Below are positions 26,241 to 47,364 of a stretch of DNA of 64,000 nucleotides, in pieces. The stretch comes from Amoebidium appalachense (Eukaryota; Ichthyosporea). The position numbers were made by a program, and so were the translations under genes. The DNA is taken from the NCBI GenBank assembly GCA_963693365.1, contig CAVNZM010000009.1, positions 1,860,001 through 1,924,000 of the forward strand, written 5' to 3'. Within the stretch, counting starts at the first letter, position 1; the number at the start of each line of letters is the position of its first letter. Below the pieces are notes generated by a model. The model had not been told where the DNA came from. It saw only the letters and a program-made list of their open reading frames with translations, and made no database searches.

Positions 26241-28049
26241 ATGGCCGTCAGCAAAATGTGGTCCGTGTGCATCTTCATCCTCGTGGTGGAGATGATGGAG
26301 CGCATGGCCTACATGACCTTCAGCGGCGCCCAGCGCAACCAGCTGATGATGTGGTTTAGCAGCTCGCAGTCCATCGCCATCAACTCGGCCTTCACCGTCA
26401 TGTCCTTCGCCGTGTGCATCTTTGGCGGCTGGCTGGCCGACGCAAAGCTCGGCCGCTACTGGACCATTGTTGTGTTTGCGTTCATCTACTGCATCGGTGT
26501 GACCATGTCTGCCACGGCTGCGTGGCCCACTTTCAACAATGAGGAGTTCTACCTGTTGGGTGTGTTTGCGTTCATTGCGGTGGGAACAGGCGGCATCAAG
26601 CCCAACATCAGCAGTTTTGGCGGTGACCAGTTCGATGCAAGCAACCCCGAGGAGGCCAAGGAGCAGGAGAAGTTCTTTTCTTATTTCTACATGATGATCA
26701 ATGTTGGTGCCGCTGTGTCCTACGGCTACCTGGTCACCCTGGCCACAAACGGCCAGCCCCCAGCCATCCCCCAGGAGTATGGCTTCTTCTCTGCCTACAT
26801 GATTGCGGCCGGGGGCATGTTCATTGCTTTGGTGATTTTCCTCTCCGGCACCCCAAGGTACATCCGCAAGGCAGCAAGTGGTGACTCCCTGTGTGGTGCC
26901 GCCTACTATGTTTGGCAGGGGGCAAGACGCAGTGTGAGGGGTGCCGTGGCACTCATTGGTTGGATCGCGGCGTTTGCTTTCATCATTTTCTCCATCACCT
27001 CTGCCTTTACTTCCGAGAGCATGGCCTACCCCATGGCCTATGCCTCTCTGGCCCTTGCCAGCGTGTGTGTCGTGTGCCTGTGTGTGGCCCACCTCAACAA
27101 CGAGTTCCTTAACGGTATCCCCGACCACCCGTCCGGCATGCTCAGTCTCTCCGATGCCAAAGATTTCTTTGCCGTGGTCCCAACCACTCTCGTTGCCAGT
27201 GTGTGCTTTATCATCGCCTACAACAACATGAACGGCCCGTTCACTGTCCAGGCCTGCCAGATGGACCTTCGGGTCGGGTCGAGCCAGATCAACGGTGCTT
27301 TCTTTAACGTGGCCGACTGTCTGGCCATTATCATTTTCACCCCCATCTTGGAGATGTTCGTCTTTCCCTTTGTTGCGCGCATAAAGGGCTCACCCGTCAC
27401 CCGCAACCAAAAGCTCATTGCCGGCTTCATCATGGCCGCCGCAGCCATGGCCGTGGCTGCCGCAGTCGAATATGCCCGCCAGGCAGCGGCCATTCTGCCG
27501 CTGAGCGACCCCAACAACATATCCAACTGTGCCGGCAACCCCGCCACCAACCCCGTGGGCATGTCCGACATCAGCGGCTTCATCATGTTTGTGCCCTTCT
27601 CCATGGTCGGCATTGCCGAGATCCTCATCAACCCCGTGCTGATCTACTTCAGCTACGACCAGGTGCCCCTGCGGGTCCGCTCCCTGGCCTCGGCCTTCAC
27701 CATGCTTTCTCTCGGTTCCATCTCCAGCGGCTTCACCACCTGCATCACGCTGCTCATGGGCAGCTACCTGGGCGCAAACGACAACCTGAATGACGGCGGC
27801 CACGTGCAGTACTTCTACTTCGTCGGCCTGGCTGCGGCTCTGGCCGGCATTCCCCTCGTCTTGCTCACGTCCAGTGTCTATGTGGAGAAATCGTTTTCCG
27901 ACCCCAACTCTGCCACGGCAACGGATAGTGTTGCCCTCGATGCAGCTTTGCCGACGTACACGCAGGAAAGTGTAATGGATAAGTCGAAGAAGTCGGAGAA
28001 CTTCATGGTTAACGTTCCGGGGGCTGTGGGTGGTGCTAAGAATCTCTAA
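26241..28049 (+). CDS. Proton-coupled oligopeptide transporter, POT/PTR (SLC15-like), copy 2
   Basis: An intronless 602-aa paralogue of POT1 with the same membrane topology and signature regions (GTGGIKPNISSFGGDQF, FYMMINVGA). Start ATG 26241 (GAAG before ATG, G at +4); stop TAA. It is the most diverged of the three copies. The cytosolic tail differs (TATDSVALDAALPTYTQE ... VPGAVGGAKNL), and the N-terminal motif reads E17..E20 R21 M A Y24 M25, so the second Tyr of ExxER..YY is Met. This Tyr pair lies next to the proton-coupling Glu/Arg cluster in the family, so altered coupling or specificity is possible but unproven. Codon use matches POT1. It is likely regulated by the duplicated CCAAT/TATA promoter just upstream. 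Confidence 0.93.
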   Translation: MAVSKMWSVCIFILVVEMMERMAYMTFSGAQRNQLMMWFSSSQSIAINSAFTVMSFAVCIFGGWLADAKLGRYWTIVVFAFIYCIGVTMSATAAWPTFNNEEFYLLGVFAFIAVGTGGIKPNISSFGGDQFDASNPEEAKEQEKFFSYFYMMINVGAAVSYGYLVTLATNGQPPAIPQEYGFFSAYMIAAGGMFIALVIFLSGTPRYIRKAASGDSLCGAAYYVWQGARRSVRGAVALIGWIAAFAFIIFSITSAFTSESMAYPMAYASLALASVCVVCLCVAHLNNEFLNGIPDHPSGMLSLSDAKDFFAVVPTTLVASVCFIIAYNNMNGPFTVQACQMDLRVGSSQINGAFFNVADCLAIIIFTPILEMFVFPFVARIKGSPVTRNQKLIAGFIMAAAAMAVAAAVEYARQAAAILPLSDPNNISNCAGNPATNPVGMSDISGFIMFVPFSMVGIAEILINPVLIYFSYDQVPLRVRSLASAFTMLSLGSISSGFTTCITLLMGSYLGANDNLNDGGHVQYFYFVGLAAALAGIPLVLLTSSVYVEKSFSDPNSATATDSVALDAALPTYTQESVMDKSKKSENFMVNVPGAVGGAKNL

Positions 28050-28398
28050 GGATGTCTGGTCAAAAGTTTAACGTTTTTATTTATAAATCTATATAAATCT
28101 ATGGAAAGTAGTATAGTTCGTATGGTATACACAACAAGTGTTGTATTTTGCTCCGAATGTCGTTACATGAGTTGATCTTTCGAACAGCTAGTACTGGATC
28201 CAGCTGTTTTACTAGTGACTGTCCCAGAGGTGTGTTTGGGGTGCAACTAAATGTACATGATTGAAGCTACCCTTACAAAGTAGAATATGAATGCATTAAA
28301 GGCACCGGCAAAATGGAAGAACCCGGCAAAAGACCTGCTTAGCCCTTTGAAAAGCCGTTTTTTTTATATCTCCCACCTTTCCCCACCGGCCTCATCCC

Positions 28399-28442
<44 letters not shown>

Positions 28443-28600
28443 AAAAAAATAAGGGAAAAAAAAGCATGTCTTCCCTCACCTCTCTTCCCTCACCTATCCC
28501 AAGTCCCTCTTCACTGGTTCATGTTTGCAGTGCACAGGTTTGATGCCGGCGCAGCCGGCCCCTCTCGATTTATTGTCTAAGGCCTTGAATAATTAACATG
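28050..28600. other. POT2 3' flank, no further gene
   Basis: Contains the conserved 3' box at 28110-28128 and a flank ('GAACAGCTAGTACTGGAT', then GTCCCAGAGGTG) related to sequence after POT3. A C-tract/A-tract junction lies at 28402-28440. Confidence 0.5.
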
Positions 28601-28746
28601 AGTTTCCACGGTCCACATAAAATCTCATTCCAGCAATAATGGATCTCAGAATAATGATTAAAGTAAACGCCATCGACGCATACGTAAACGAAAATACGAG
28701 CACTGGGGGCATTCATCGTTGCCTCAGTGTGTGTGTGTTTGCTTAA

Positions 28747-28801
<55 letters not shown>

Positions 28802-28925
28802 CAGTGTGTGTGTGCCACTGTGTGTGTGTGTGTGTGTGCACGGTACGGTGTGATTGTGTCTGTGTGTCTGTCTGTGTGTGTCTGTGTGTGTGTGTGTGTG
28901 TTTGTGTTGTGTGTGTGTGCCACGG

Positions 28926-28957
<32 letters not shown>

Positions 28958-28985
28958 GTGTACGTGTGTGCGTGTGTGTGTGTGG

Positions 28986-29016
<31 letters not shown>

Positions 29017-29392
29017 CGCGCGCGAGAGTGTGTGCGTGTGTGTGTTTTCTGTGTGTGTGTGTGTGCGCGCGCACGGGTGTGATTGAGTGTGTGCGTGTGC
29101 GTGGGCTTAAGTCACGGTGTGCATGTGTATGGGTGCAAGCGTATGCATGCCTGTGCGTGTACGTGCCACGGCGTATGTGCGTGTATGCATGTGTGTGTGC
29201 GTGCTTGTGTGTGTGTAAGGTGTGTGTATCTGTGCGCGCACGCGCGTGCCTGCACATGTATCAGCTAGTATTATTATTTCACGTGAGTGCCACCCGGCCC
29301 GGGGGCACGTGTGTGGGAGTGAGCAAGACGATGGGAACAAGTAACTGATTGGGCAAAGGAGTAGCTAAATGCTCGTCTCTGCATATCTTCCC
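28600..29392 (+). repeat. GT-cored dispersed element, copy 3
   Basis: The head at 28600-28725 is the inverted match of 1790-1625 (shared 'GTAAACGCCATC' and 'GGCATTCATCGTT'). The imperfect GT core spans 28727-29240. The tail at 29270-29392 ('TTTCACGTGAGTGCC', 'GTGTGGGAGTGAGCAAGACG', 'TAGCTAAATGCTCGTCTCTG') is followed by a C-rich tract. This is the most complete copy in the window. Confidence 0.65.
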
Positions 29393-29880
29393 CACCCTCC
29401 CTCCCCTCCCCCCGCCCCCCTCCCTTCCCCCTCCCCCCCTTCCCCTCCCCCCCCTCCCCCCCCCCCCCCCCCCCCCCCCATACACACACACACACCTACA
29501 CCCGGCACATATACACACACATACCTATCAGGGCAAAAAGAAAGGATCACATTCTGAATGCATTGCATAAGAGCACCATGATTCCTCCACAAAGGAAGGA
29601 AAGCCTGACTGGTTAAGGGTGAGGTATTGTTAGGTACTGTGTGCATATGTGTGCATATGCGTGGCCTTCAACCCTGGTTCCGGTGGTGGCCAAGGTCTTG
29701 ATGGGACAACTTGTTGTGGTGAAGGGGAGGAGAGAGGGTGGCGGGGGGAGAGAGGACGCCTGAAAGATGGGGTTTGAGGGGGGACTGCCCCGGGGGGGGG
29801 GGGGGGGGAGGGGGGGGGGGAGGATGATGGGGGGGGGGGGGGGGGGGGAGCGGGGAAAGGGGGGGTGGCGGGTTACGATT
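29393..29880. repeat. C-rich and G-rich tracts
   Basis: C-rich 29395-29480 and G-rich 29720-29870, with short unique sequence between. No gene seen. Confidence 0.7.
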
Positions 29881-29927
29881 TTACTTGCACCCGGCAGTAT
29901 CTAACCCAGGTAGTGTTGCAGCAACAT

Positions 29928-30090
29928 GAAGTTCTGGTTTCTGGATTGAAGTTCTGGTTTCTTTGAAGTTCTGGTTTCTTTGAAGTTCTGGTTTCTGGAT
30001 TGAAGTCCTGGTTTCTAGATTGAAGTTCTGGTTTCTCGATTGAAGTTCTGGTTTCTGGATTGAAGTTCTGGTTTCTGGTGAAATTCTTTT
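29928..30090 (+). repeat. Tandem array of an 18-20 bp unit
   Basis: About eight copies of 'GAAGTTCTGGTTTCTGGATT', with shorter units ending in CTTT. Confidence 0.85.
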
Positions 30091-30189
30091 TTCTGGATTT
30101 TCTCGGTCTAAACCAAGATGATCGAATGCATTACCAAAACATTGTCTCCAGACCACATTTCATCATTGTACCCCCTCGAGCCTTCATGG

Positions 30190-31660
<1,471 letters not shown>

Positions 31661-31749
31661 AAAACACAGCATCACAAAAGGCTGCTTTTGGACACTAATA
31701 TCATGTTAATCGAGGAGGCTCCGATGGAGGGAGACACGGGGCAGAGGGG

Positions 31750-31999
31750 GACGGGGGGGGGGGGGGGGGGGGGGGGGAGGGCCTTACCCAGGATGATTGC
31801 TCAACATAGCATTAAATTGTTAATATGTTGGTTTATAAATTTACGTTTAGATGAACTCCTGTTGCTCCTACTGAGAAGAAGGTCCATCAGAATCTTTCAC
31901 TTGCAAACCCCCCCCCCCCCCCCCCTCCCCCTCCCCCCTCCCCCCCGCCCCTCCTCTCCCCCTCCTCCCCCCCCTCCCCCCTCCCCCCCTCTCCCCCCT

Positions 32000-32030
<31 letters not shown>

Positions 32031-32439
32031 CCTCCCGTCCCGCAAATACCCAAGGGGGAAAAAAGAAAGAGAGAAAGAAAGAAAGAAACAAAAGAAGAAC
32101 AAAATATACACAAAAACAACGGCAAGTTCATCCATCCGCACTATGCCTAATCATTTACGAACAGCACAGACATAGCCTATGTCCATGGAGATGGCGACGT
32201 CCATGCACACGTACGGCGCACGGTCCAATTTGATTTGCTGTTGTCTGATTGGTTGACTTGATCTATATCTGAGGCAAGGCCTCCTCAATAGCACACCTAT
32301 TTAGCCTAGGCCTTGATCTGAGGGCCTGAGCCATATTATGAATACATGTGATTATACACGAATATATATGAATGTATAATTCAAATACATAGGAATATAT
32401 ATAAATATAAATAAATGCATATAAATAAATGCTACTTAC
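31750..32439. other. Intergenic: G-tract, C-tract and AT-rich sequence
   Basis: Poly-G 31752-31780, C-rich 31905-32040, and an AT-rich ATATA/AATA segment at 32345-32430. No supported gene. Confidence 0.5.
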
Positions 32440-32619
32440 GGGCAGCGCCACGGCTGCTATGCTGCGTCGTGGCAGCTCAGGCACACCCAGCCAACCAATT
32501 TGAACCAAACCGTCCCCGAAGATCGTGTGCTGAAAAAAAGCCTTTTTCGGCGGGAAGGCCCCTACGTCCGCAAAGACCCTATAGTTATCCAACCCCATGA
32601 ACTTATTGTAGGTACAGTC
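32440..32619 (-). CDS. Isolated exon-like segment resembling part of a SPRY domain
   Basis: A 60-codon open segment is bounded on the minus strand by an acceptor (TTTACATACAG before 32619) and a good donor (GTAAGT after 32440), both phase 0. It encodes NKFMGLDNYRVFADVGAFPP then KKAFFQHTIFGDGLVQIGWL, where the second part resembles the SPRY core pattern of an aromatic strand followed by G-(L/I)-x-Q-(I/V)-GW. No neighbouring exon with matching phase was found, and POT3's promoter begins about 190 bp upstream. It may be a real exon of a gene whose intron contains POT3, or a stranded fragment. The domain call is tentative. Confidence 0.5.
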
Positions 32620-32811
32620 CTGTATGTAAAATTCTCCAGTTATAATAACTGAGTAACTGGCTCAAGCCACAAAAAAAACCCTAATATTCTGAATCTTCCC
32701 TTATCCTTTCCGGCTGGTTAGAAACAGGCACGCACTGTTACTGTGACGCACACTCAATTTATTCGATTAAATATTCGAAAGCCCGCTGCCCAACGCCGGG
32801 CTGCTGTAGCT

Positions 32812-32940
32812 GGAATGTGCCAAAGCTGCATTTCATTGGGATATAAGCTTTCTTTGTTTAGTAGTTCTATTGGTTGCTTTTCAGACATTGTTTCGCTTGC
32901 AGGTATTTAAAGGGAGATACGTGTCATTTCATGAATTCAA
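32812..32940 (+). promoter_or_regulatory. POT3 core promoter
   Basis: GGAATGTGCC at 32812-32821, ATTGG at 32869-32873, TATTTAAAG at 32904-32912 and TTCAACTCATCCAG near 32936-32950 as initiator. The TATA box is weaker than in POT1 and POT2, but the architecture is conserved. Confidence 0.7.
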
Positions 32941-33079
32941 CTCATCCAGAAAACGCGCATACAAGCTGTTCAGCGTGCGCAAGGCATATATGTATGACTC
33001 ATAAGCTAAGTCACTCACCTCATTTACAAGCCTCAGCAGTGCATACACATACAGTATACGTTGTAACATACAATGGAAG

Positions 33080-34890
33080 ATGGCCGTCAGCAAAATGTGG
33101 TCCGTGTGCATCTTCATTCTCGTGGTGGAGATGATGGAGCGCATGACCTACTACACCTTCAGCGGCGCCCAGCGCAACCAGCTGATGATGTGGTTTAGCA
33201 GCTCGCAGTCCATCGCCATCAACTCGGCCTTCACCGTCATGTCCTACGCCGTGTGCATCTTTGGCGGCTGGCTGCAGCCGACGCAAAGCTCGGCCGCTAC
33301 TGGACCATTGTTGTGTTTGCGTCCATCTACTGCATCGGTGTGACCATGTCTGCTACCGCTGCGTGGCCCACGTTCAACAACGAGGCGCTCTACCTTTTGG
33401 GTGTGTTTGCGTTCATTGCGGTGGGGACAGGCGGCATCAAGCCCAACATCAGCAGTTTTGGCGGTGACCAGTTCGATGCAAGCAACCCTGAAGAGGCCAA
33501 GGAGCAGGAGAAGTTCTTCTCGTACTTCTACATGATTATCAACATTGGTGCCGCTGTGTCCTACGGCTACCTGGTCACCCTGGCCACAAACGGCCAGCCC
33601 CCAGCCATCCCCCAGGAGTCTGGTTTCTTCTCCGCATACATGATAGCTGCCGGGGGCATGTTCATTGCGGTGGTGATTTTCCTCTCTGGCACCCCAAGGT
33701 ACATCCGCAAGGCAGCCAGCGGTGACTCCCTGTGTGGTGCCGCCTACTATGTTTGGCACGGGGCAAGACGCAGTGTGAGGGGCGCCGTGGCACTCATTGG
33801 CTGGATCACGGCGTTTGCTTTCATCATTTTCTCTATCGCCTCTGCCTTTGCTCCCGACAGCATGGCCTACCCCATGGCCTATGCCTCTCTGGCCCTTGCC
33901 AGCGTGTGTGTCGTGTGCCTGTGTGTTGCCCACCTCAACAACGAGTTTCTTAACGGCATCCCCGACCACCCGTCCGGTATGCTCGGTCTCTCCGAGGCCA
34001 AGGACTTCTTTGCCGTGGTCCCAACCATTCTCGTTGCCAACATGTGCTTCAACATCGTCTACAACAACATGTCCGGCCCGTTCACCGTCCAGGCCTGCCA
34101 GATGGACCTTCGGGTCGGGTCGAGCCAGATCAACGGCGCTTTCTTTAACGTAGCCGACTGCCTGGCCATTGTCGTTTTCACTCCCATTTTGGAGATGTTC
34201 GTGTTCCCCTTTGTTGCCCGCATGAAGGGCTCACCAGTCACCCGCAACCAAAAGCTCATTGCCGGCTTCATCATGGCCGCCGCAGCCATGGCCGTGGCTG
34301 CCGCAGTCGAGTATGCCCGCCAGGCTGCAGCCATTCTTCCGCTGAGCGACCCCAACAACATCTCCAACTGTGCCGGCAACCCCGCCACCAACCTCGTGGC
34401 CATGTCCGACATCAGCGGCTTCATCATGTTTGTGCCCTTCTCCATGGTCGGCATTGCCGAGATCCTCATCAACCCCGTGCTGATCTACTTCAGCTACGAC
34501 CAGGTGCCCCTGCGCGTGCGCTCCCTGGCCTCGGCCTTCAACATGCTCTCTACCGGCGCCATTTCCAGCGGCTTCACCACCTGCATCACGCTGCTCATGG
34601 GCAGCTACCTGGGCGCAAACGACAACCTGAATCACGGCGGCCACGTGCAGTACTTCTACTTCGTTGGCCTGGCCGTGGCACTGGCCGGCATTCCCCTCGT
34701 CCTGCTCACGTCCAGTGTCTATGTGGAGAAATTGGTTTCCGACCCCAACTCTGCCACAGGGACGGAGAGCATTGCCCCCGGTGCTGCTTTGTCGACGTAC
34801 ACGCAGGAAGGTGCAATGGATAAGACCGATAAGGCGGAAAGTTTTATGGTCCCGGGTGCCATGGGTGGTGCTAAGGATGTTCAACTTTAG
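33080..34890 (+). pseudogene. Peptide transporter POT copy 3, frameshifted
   Basis: The third intronless POT copy, closest to POT1 (same ExxERMTYY motif and the tail GTESIAPG ... ESFMVPGAMGGAKDV). The frame from ATG 33080 is intact for about 65 codons. A CA insertion at about 33275-33276 (GGCTG-GCTG-CA-GCCGAC, versus GGCTG-GCTG-GCCGAC in copies 1 and 2) then shifts it, and translation would stop near 33343. The remainder is open in the shifted frame to TAG at 34888-34890. Everything else, including signature motifs, is intact, so the lesion is recent or is an assembly/sequencing indel. An out-of-frame ATG at 33073 with A at -3 and G at +4 would also precede the normal start; copies 1 and 2 lack it. 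The last two codons extend the tail by Gln-Leu relative to POT1. Confidence 0.85.
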
Positions 34891-34929
34891 AACTGCTAAA
34901 TTGACTTTCCTAAATTTTATATCTGAAGA

Positions 34930-35200
34930 AGTGGTATAGTTCGTATGGTATCGCGCAACTTGTTTAGACTATGATTGTTTTACGCAGCGAATGTTGTGAA
35001 AAGAGTTGATGATTCGAACAGCTAGTACTGGATGCAGCTGTTTCTCCGGAGGTGTTGGGTACAGAAATAGGTACCCCAGTGAACTGTTTAACAGTCAATA
35101 TTAATTCTATCTTTGCCTGAATATGTTCAGTATGATAAAACACACAGAAGAATTCCGAATCACAGAAACGGCTAGTTTCGAATAATCAACTTAAACCAAA
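34930..35200 (+). repeat. POT3 3' flank homologous to the POT1 3' flank
   Basis: The conserved box at 34933-34950, then 'ACAGAAATAGGTACCCCA', 'CTATCTTTGC', 'TATGATAAAAC' and 'CCAAAAGCCAT' in the same order as at 9280-9570. Shows that the duplication unit included at least 300 bp of 3' flank. Confidence 0.8.
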
Positions 35201-35224
35201 AGCCATCAATTCCCCCCACCTTGT

Positions 35225-35497
<273 letters not shown>

Positions 35498-35504
35498 CAG
35501 TGTA

Positions 35505-35612
35505 TTATGCACCGAATGCCGTTACACGAGTCTAAGTTTCCGAATATCTGCACTGGATGCAGTTTTCTACCGGTCCCAGAGGTGCTGGGCACTTTCTTTC
35601 TTTTAAATGTAT
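35505..35612 (+). repeat. Remnant of a further POT 3' flank
   Basis: 'CCGAATGCCGTTACACGAGT', then 'ACTGGATGCAG' and 'GTCCCAGAGGTG', match the POT2 3' flank at 28150-28230 in order and spacing, although POT3's own 3' flank already lies at 34930-35200. No coding sequence is attached. Confidence 0.5.
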
Positions 35613-35764
35613 CATTGCGGGTTTTACATTTAACACACAACGTCTACAGAGCCAACCGAGCATCCCACCTTCCCCCTCCCACCCTGTCACGGGATTTTTT
35701 TGCACGGGCAAGGTTATGCACTAGATTGTTTCCCTAGACTGTATGGAAAAAGGCTGGGCCTCAC

Positions 35765-35906
35765 CTTGTTCGAAATGGAGTTCTGTCCCTGTTCTGTTTT
35801 TCTGAATGCTTTTTGCCCTCTTTAGGTGCTTCTGTGTTTCTATGTAGGATTTCCGCTCTATGCTGAATATCTTCACCAAGTCGATTCCAACCTCCACCTG
35901 CATTAA

Positions 35907-35944
<38 letters not shown>

Positions 35945-36219
35945 CCCCTCCCCGTTTAAGGAGGACATAAAACTGGCTATCTTTGGCTGCCCAAAAAATA
36001 CTAGAAACTCAACAAAACAGCCATAATAATGATTGGTCACCTGTATTTCATTTTTTAAATGCTAAAACTTTGACCAATGAGCACGAAGGGGCCCAGTGAA
36101 CACCCAACTAACACAACAATCCAACTATTACATCAACCGTCTGTGCGAAATTTTCCTGTGACACCCCCTCCCCCCACCAACACATCCCGTCCTCCGAATC
36201 CTGTTCCCCTCGTATCCAT

Positions 36220-36258
<39 letters not shown>

Positions 36259-36392
36259 CCCCGGCCACAGTACCCACCTCCACCCAACGTATGCGACCTC
36301 CCATTCCAAGAACAACCGGCCTCAATAGCATTCACCTGAACTAGACTGGCCTCTAATATTACCATCAGAAGCTCGGTTGCAAAGACACCCAT
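35765..36392 (-). CDS. Two exon-like segments of an unrecognised gene
   Basis: Segment A (36392-36336) starts with ATG and encodes MGVFATELLMVILEASLVQ, ending at a donor GTGAAT, phase 0. Segment B (35897-35765) follows an acceptor (TTAATGCAG), continues in phase 0 for 44 codons (for example VEVGIDLVKIFSIERKSYIE, a basic amphipathic helix) and ends at GTGAGG in phase 1. The intron between them holds a long C-tract on the plus strand, here unusually the antisense of the proposed gene. No matching third exon was found; the SPRY-like segment at 32619 has the wrong phase to follow B directly. Family unknown. Confidence 0.4.
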
Positions 36393-36795
36393 CTTTTGGC
36401 AAGCAGGTGTTACTAGTAGGGGTCGATTTCGTAGATAGGTTTATTTTGTTTTATTTTAAAATCATGGTCCTGTTTTGTCCCAGGAAAAGGTTTGAAACCC
36501 CAAAGAGGCCCCATAGGGGTTACAGCCTACCGGCCTCTTTGACTTAACACTAAGTGTATCCTACGTACTACTAGGGTGAAAAAGGTGCATTCAGCTAAGC
36601 CAACACAGCCTAACCAATCCCAACTACTGCATTGTACACTGCCTACGAGGTTTGCTCCAGCCTCGATAGACAAATTTACGTTTATTATTTAAGTTATTTG
36701 GTAAGGATTGTGTGAGTTAACATGGGGAGCATGGTTCTGGGGAGGAAGAGAGAGGTGCGGGCGGGCGGGGCGGGCGGACGGGCGGGCGGGCGGGG

Positions 36796-36845
<50 letters not shown>

Positions 36846-38117
36846 TTCAATCCGAGTAGTATAAGCAGCCGCATTTGTGTGCACGTGTGTGTGCACGACA
36901 CTGGCCCAGTGCGTGTTTGTGTGTTGGAAGTCATTTGGCAAAGGGGGAGGGCGGGGGGCCCCGGGAACAAGGGGGGGGGGAGAGGGAGAGGAGGGGAGGG
37001 GGGGGGGGGGGGGGGGGAGACGGGAGCAAGCTCTGCCTGTTGCTGTGTGCAAAATTTAAAAGTTTTTAAAGGTAGCACCTGTTTGGGTGGTTGCAGAGAG
37101 CTGGGTATTACAGGCCGGCCTACGTAGTAAACAATATGTACATGTGGCTGTGTGTAGTCCTGATATCTGCTACTGCACTACAACAGCTCTTTTTTTTTTT
37201 AATTTGGGGGGGGGGGGGGAGGGGGGGGGAGGGGGGGGGGGAGAAGGGGGGAGCCTGGGAGAGGTACGTTTAGGTGGGTGGGTTATATGGAGGGGAGCGC
37301 GAGGAAGGGGGGGAAGGGGAGGGGGGGGGGACGGAGGAGGGGCAAACAATACCAAACACATAAACATACAGACCCGGCGCCTACGCGCGCACACACACAC
37401 ACGTCCAGTGACCCATCCGTCCACCCACCGCGAGCACAGTCACACCAGGGAAACACTGAATATTGTCTTATTTTCGACACAACACGGTTGTGTTAACGGA
37501 GTTTTTCCCCCTTGCTCACGTGGGCCTTAAGTGAGTCCTCATTGATGAACATTTAATACAGTTGTGCGGTGGAATTAGTACATAATGGTTATTTTTTTTA
37601 GACACATCCATATTCCTACTTTTTTTTTGTGTGTTTTATAAAAACTATAGGGAAATATTTACAGGCTCGCTCACCACTAACCAGCCCATTCGGGGGCAAA
37701 AAAAAAAATGCTTATGCGTGTTCAGTCATAGTGTGTTCAACTATAAAAGGACCATTCGACTTTATTCAAAAAAAAATAAAAAATCCCGGGGGGTAACAAT
37801 GCTAGAAGCACATATTCATTCATTGATAGGGGGCAGCATTCGCAAGGTTCTGCGCGGATGTTTCTAATTCTAACTCGACCTCTCCAAAAACTAAATACAG
37901 ATTTAGAGATTTCACGGTGAATTTTCCACAGGCACGAAATTGGGCTTGTACATTACACGTGCACGTGAATGTGCAAGTGAGAGAGACAGAGAGAGAGTGT
38001 GTGCGTGCATCAATAGCAGCAACACAAAAAACGGCCATGCACGGCCTTACTAGTCGCTGGATCTGAACAAAAGCGACGTCGTTAAAAAATAAAAAGAAAA
38101 AAAAAGGTGTAACCAAT
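36393..38117. other. Intergenic, no supported gene
   Basis: G-rich tracts at 36760-36845, 36960-37020 and 37205-37335; a small CA segment near 37385; unique sequence elsewhere. TTTATT at 37761-37766 (AATAAA on the minus strand) could be the poly(A) signal of the SLC38-type gene ending at 38118. Confidence 0.45.

Positions 38118-47364
<9,247 letters not shown>

Noticed and set aside
29928-30090. Regular direct repeats considered as a CRISPR-like array
   Set aside because: Contiguous 18-20 bp units with no unique spacers; eukaryotic context.
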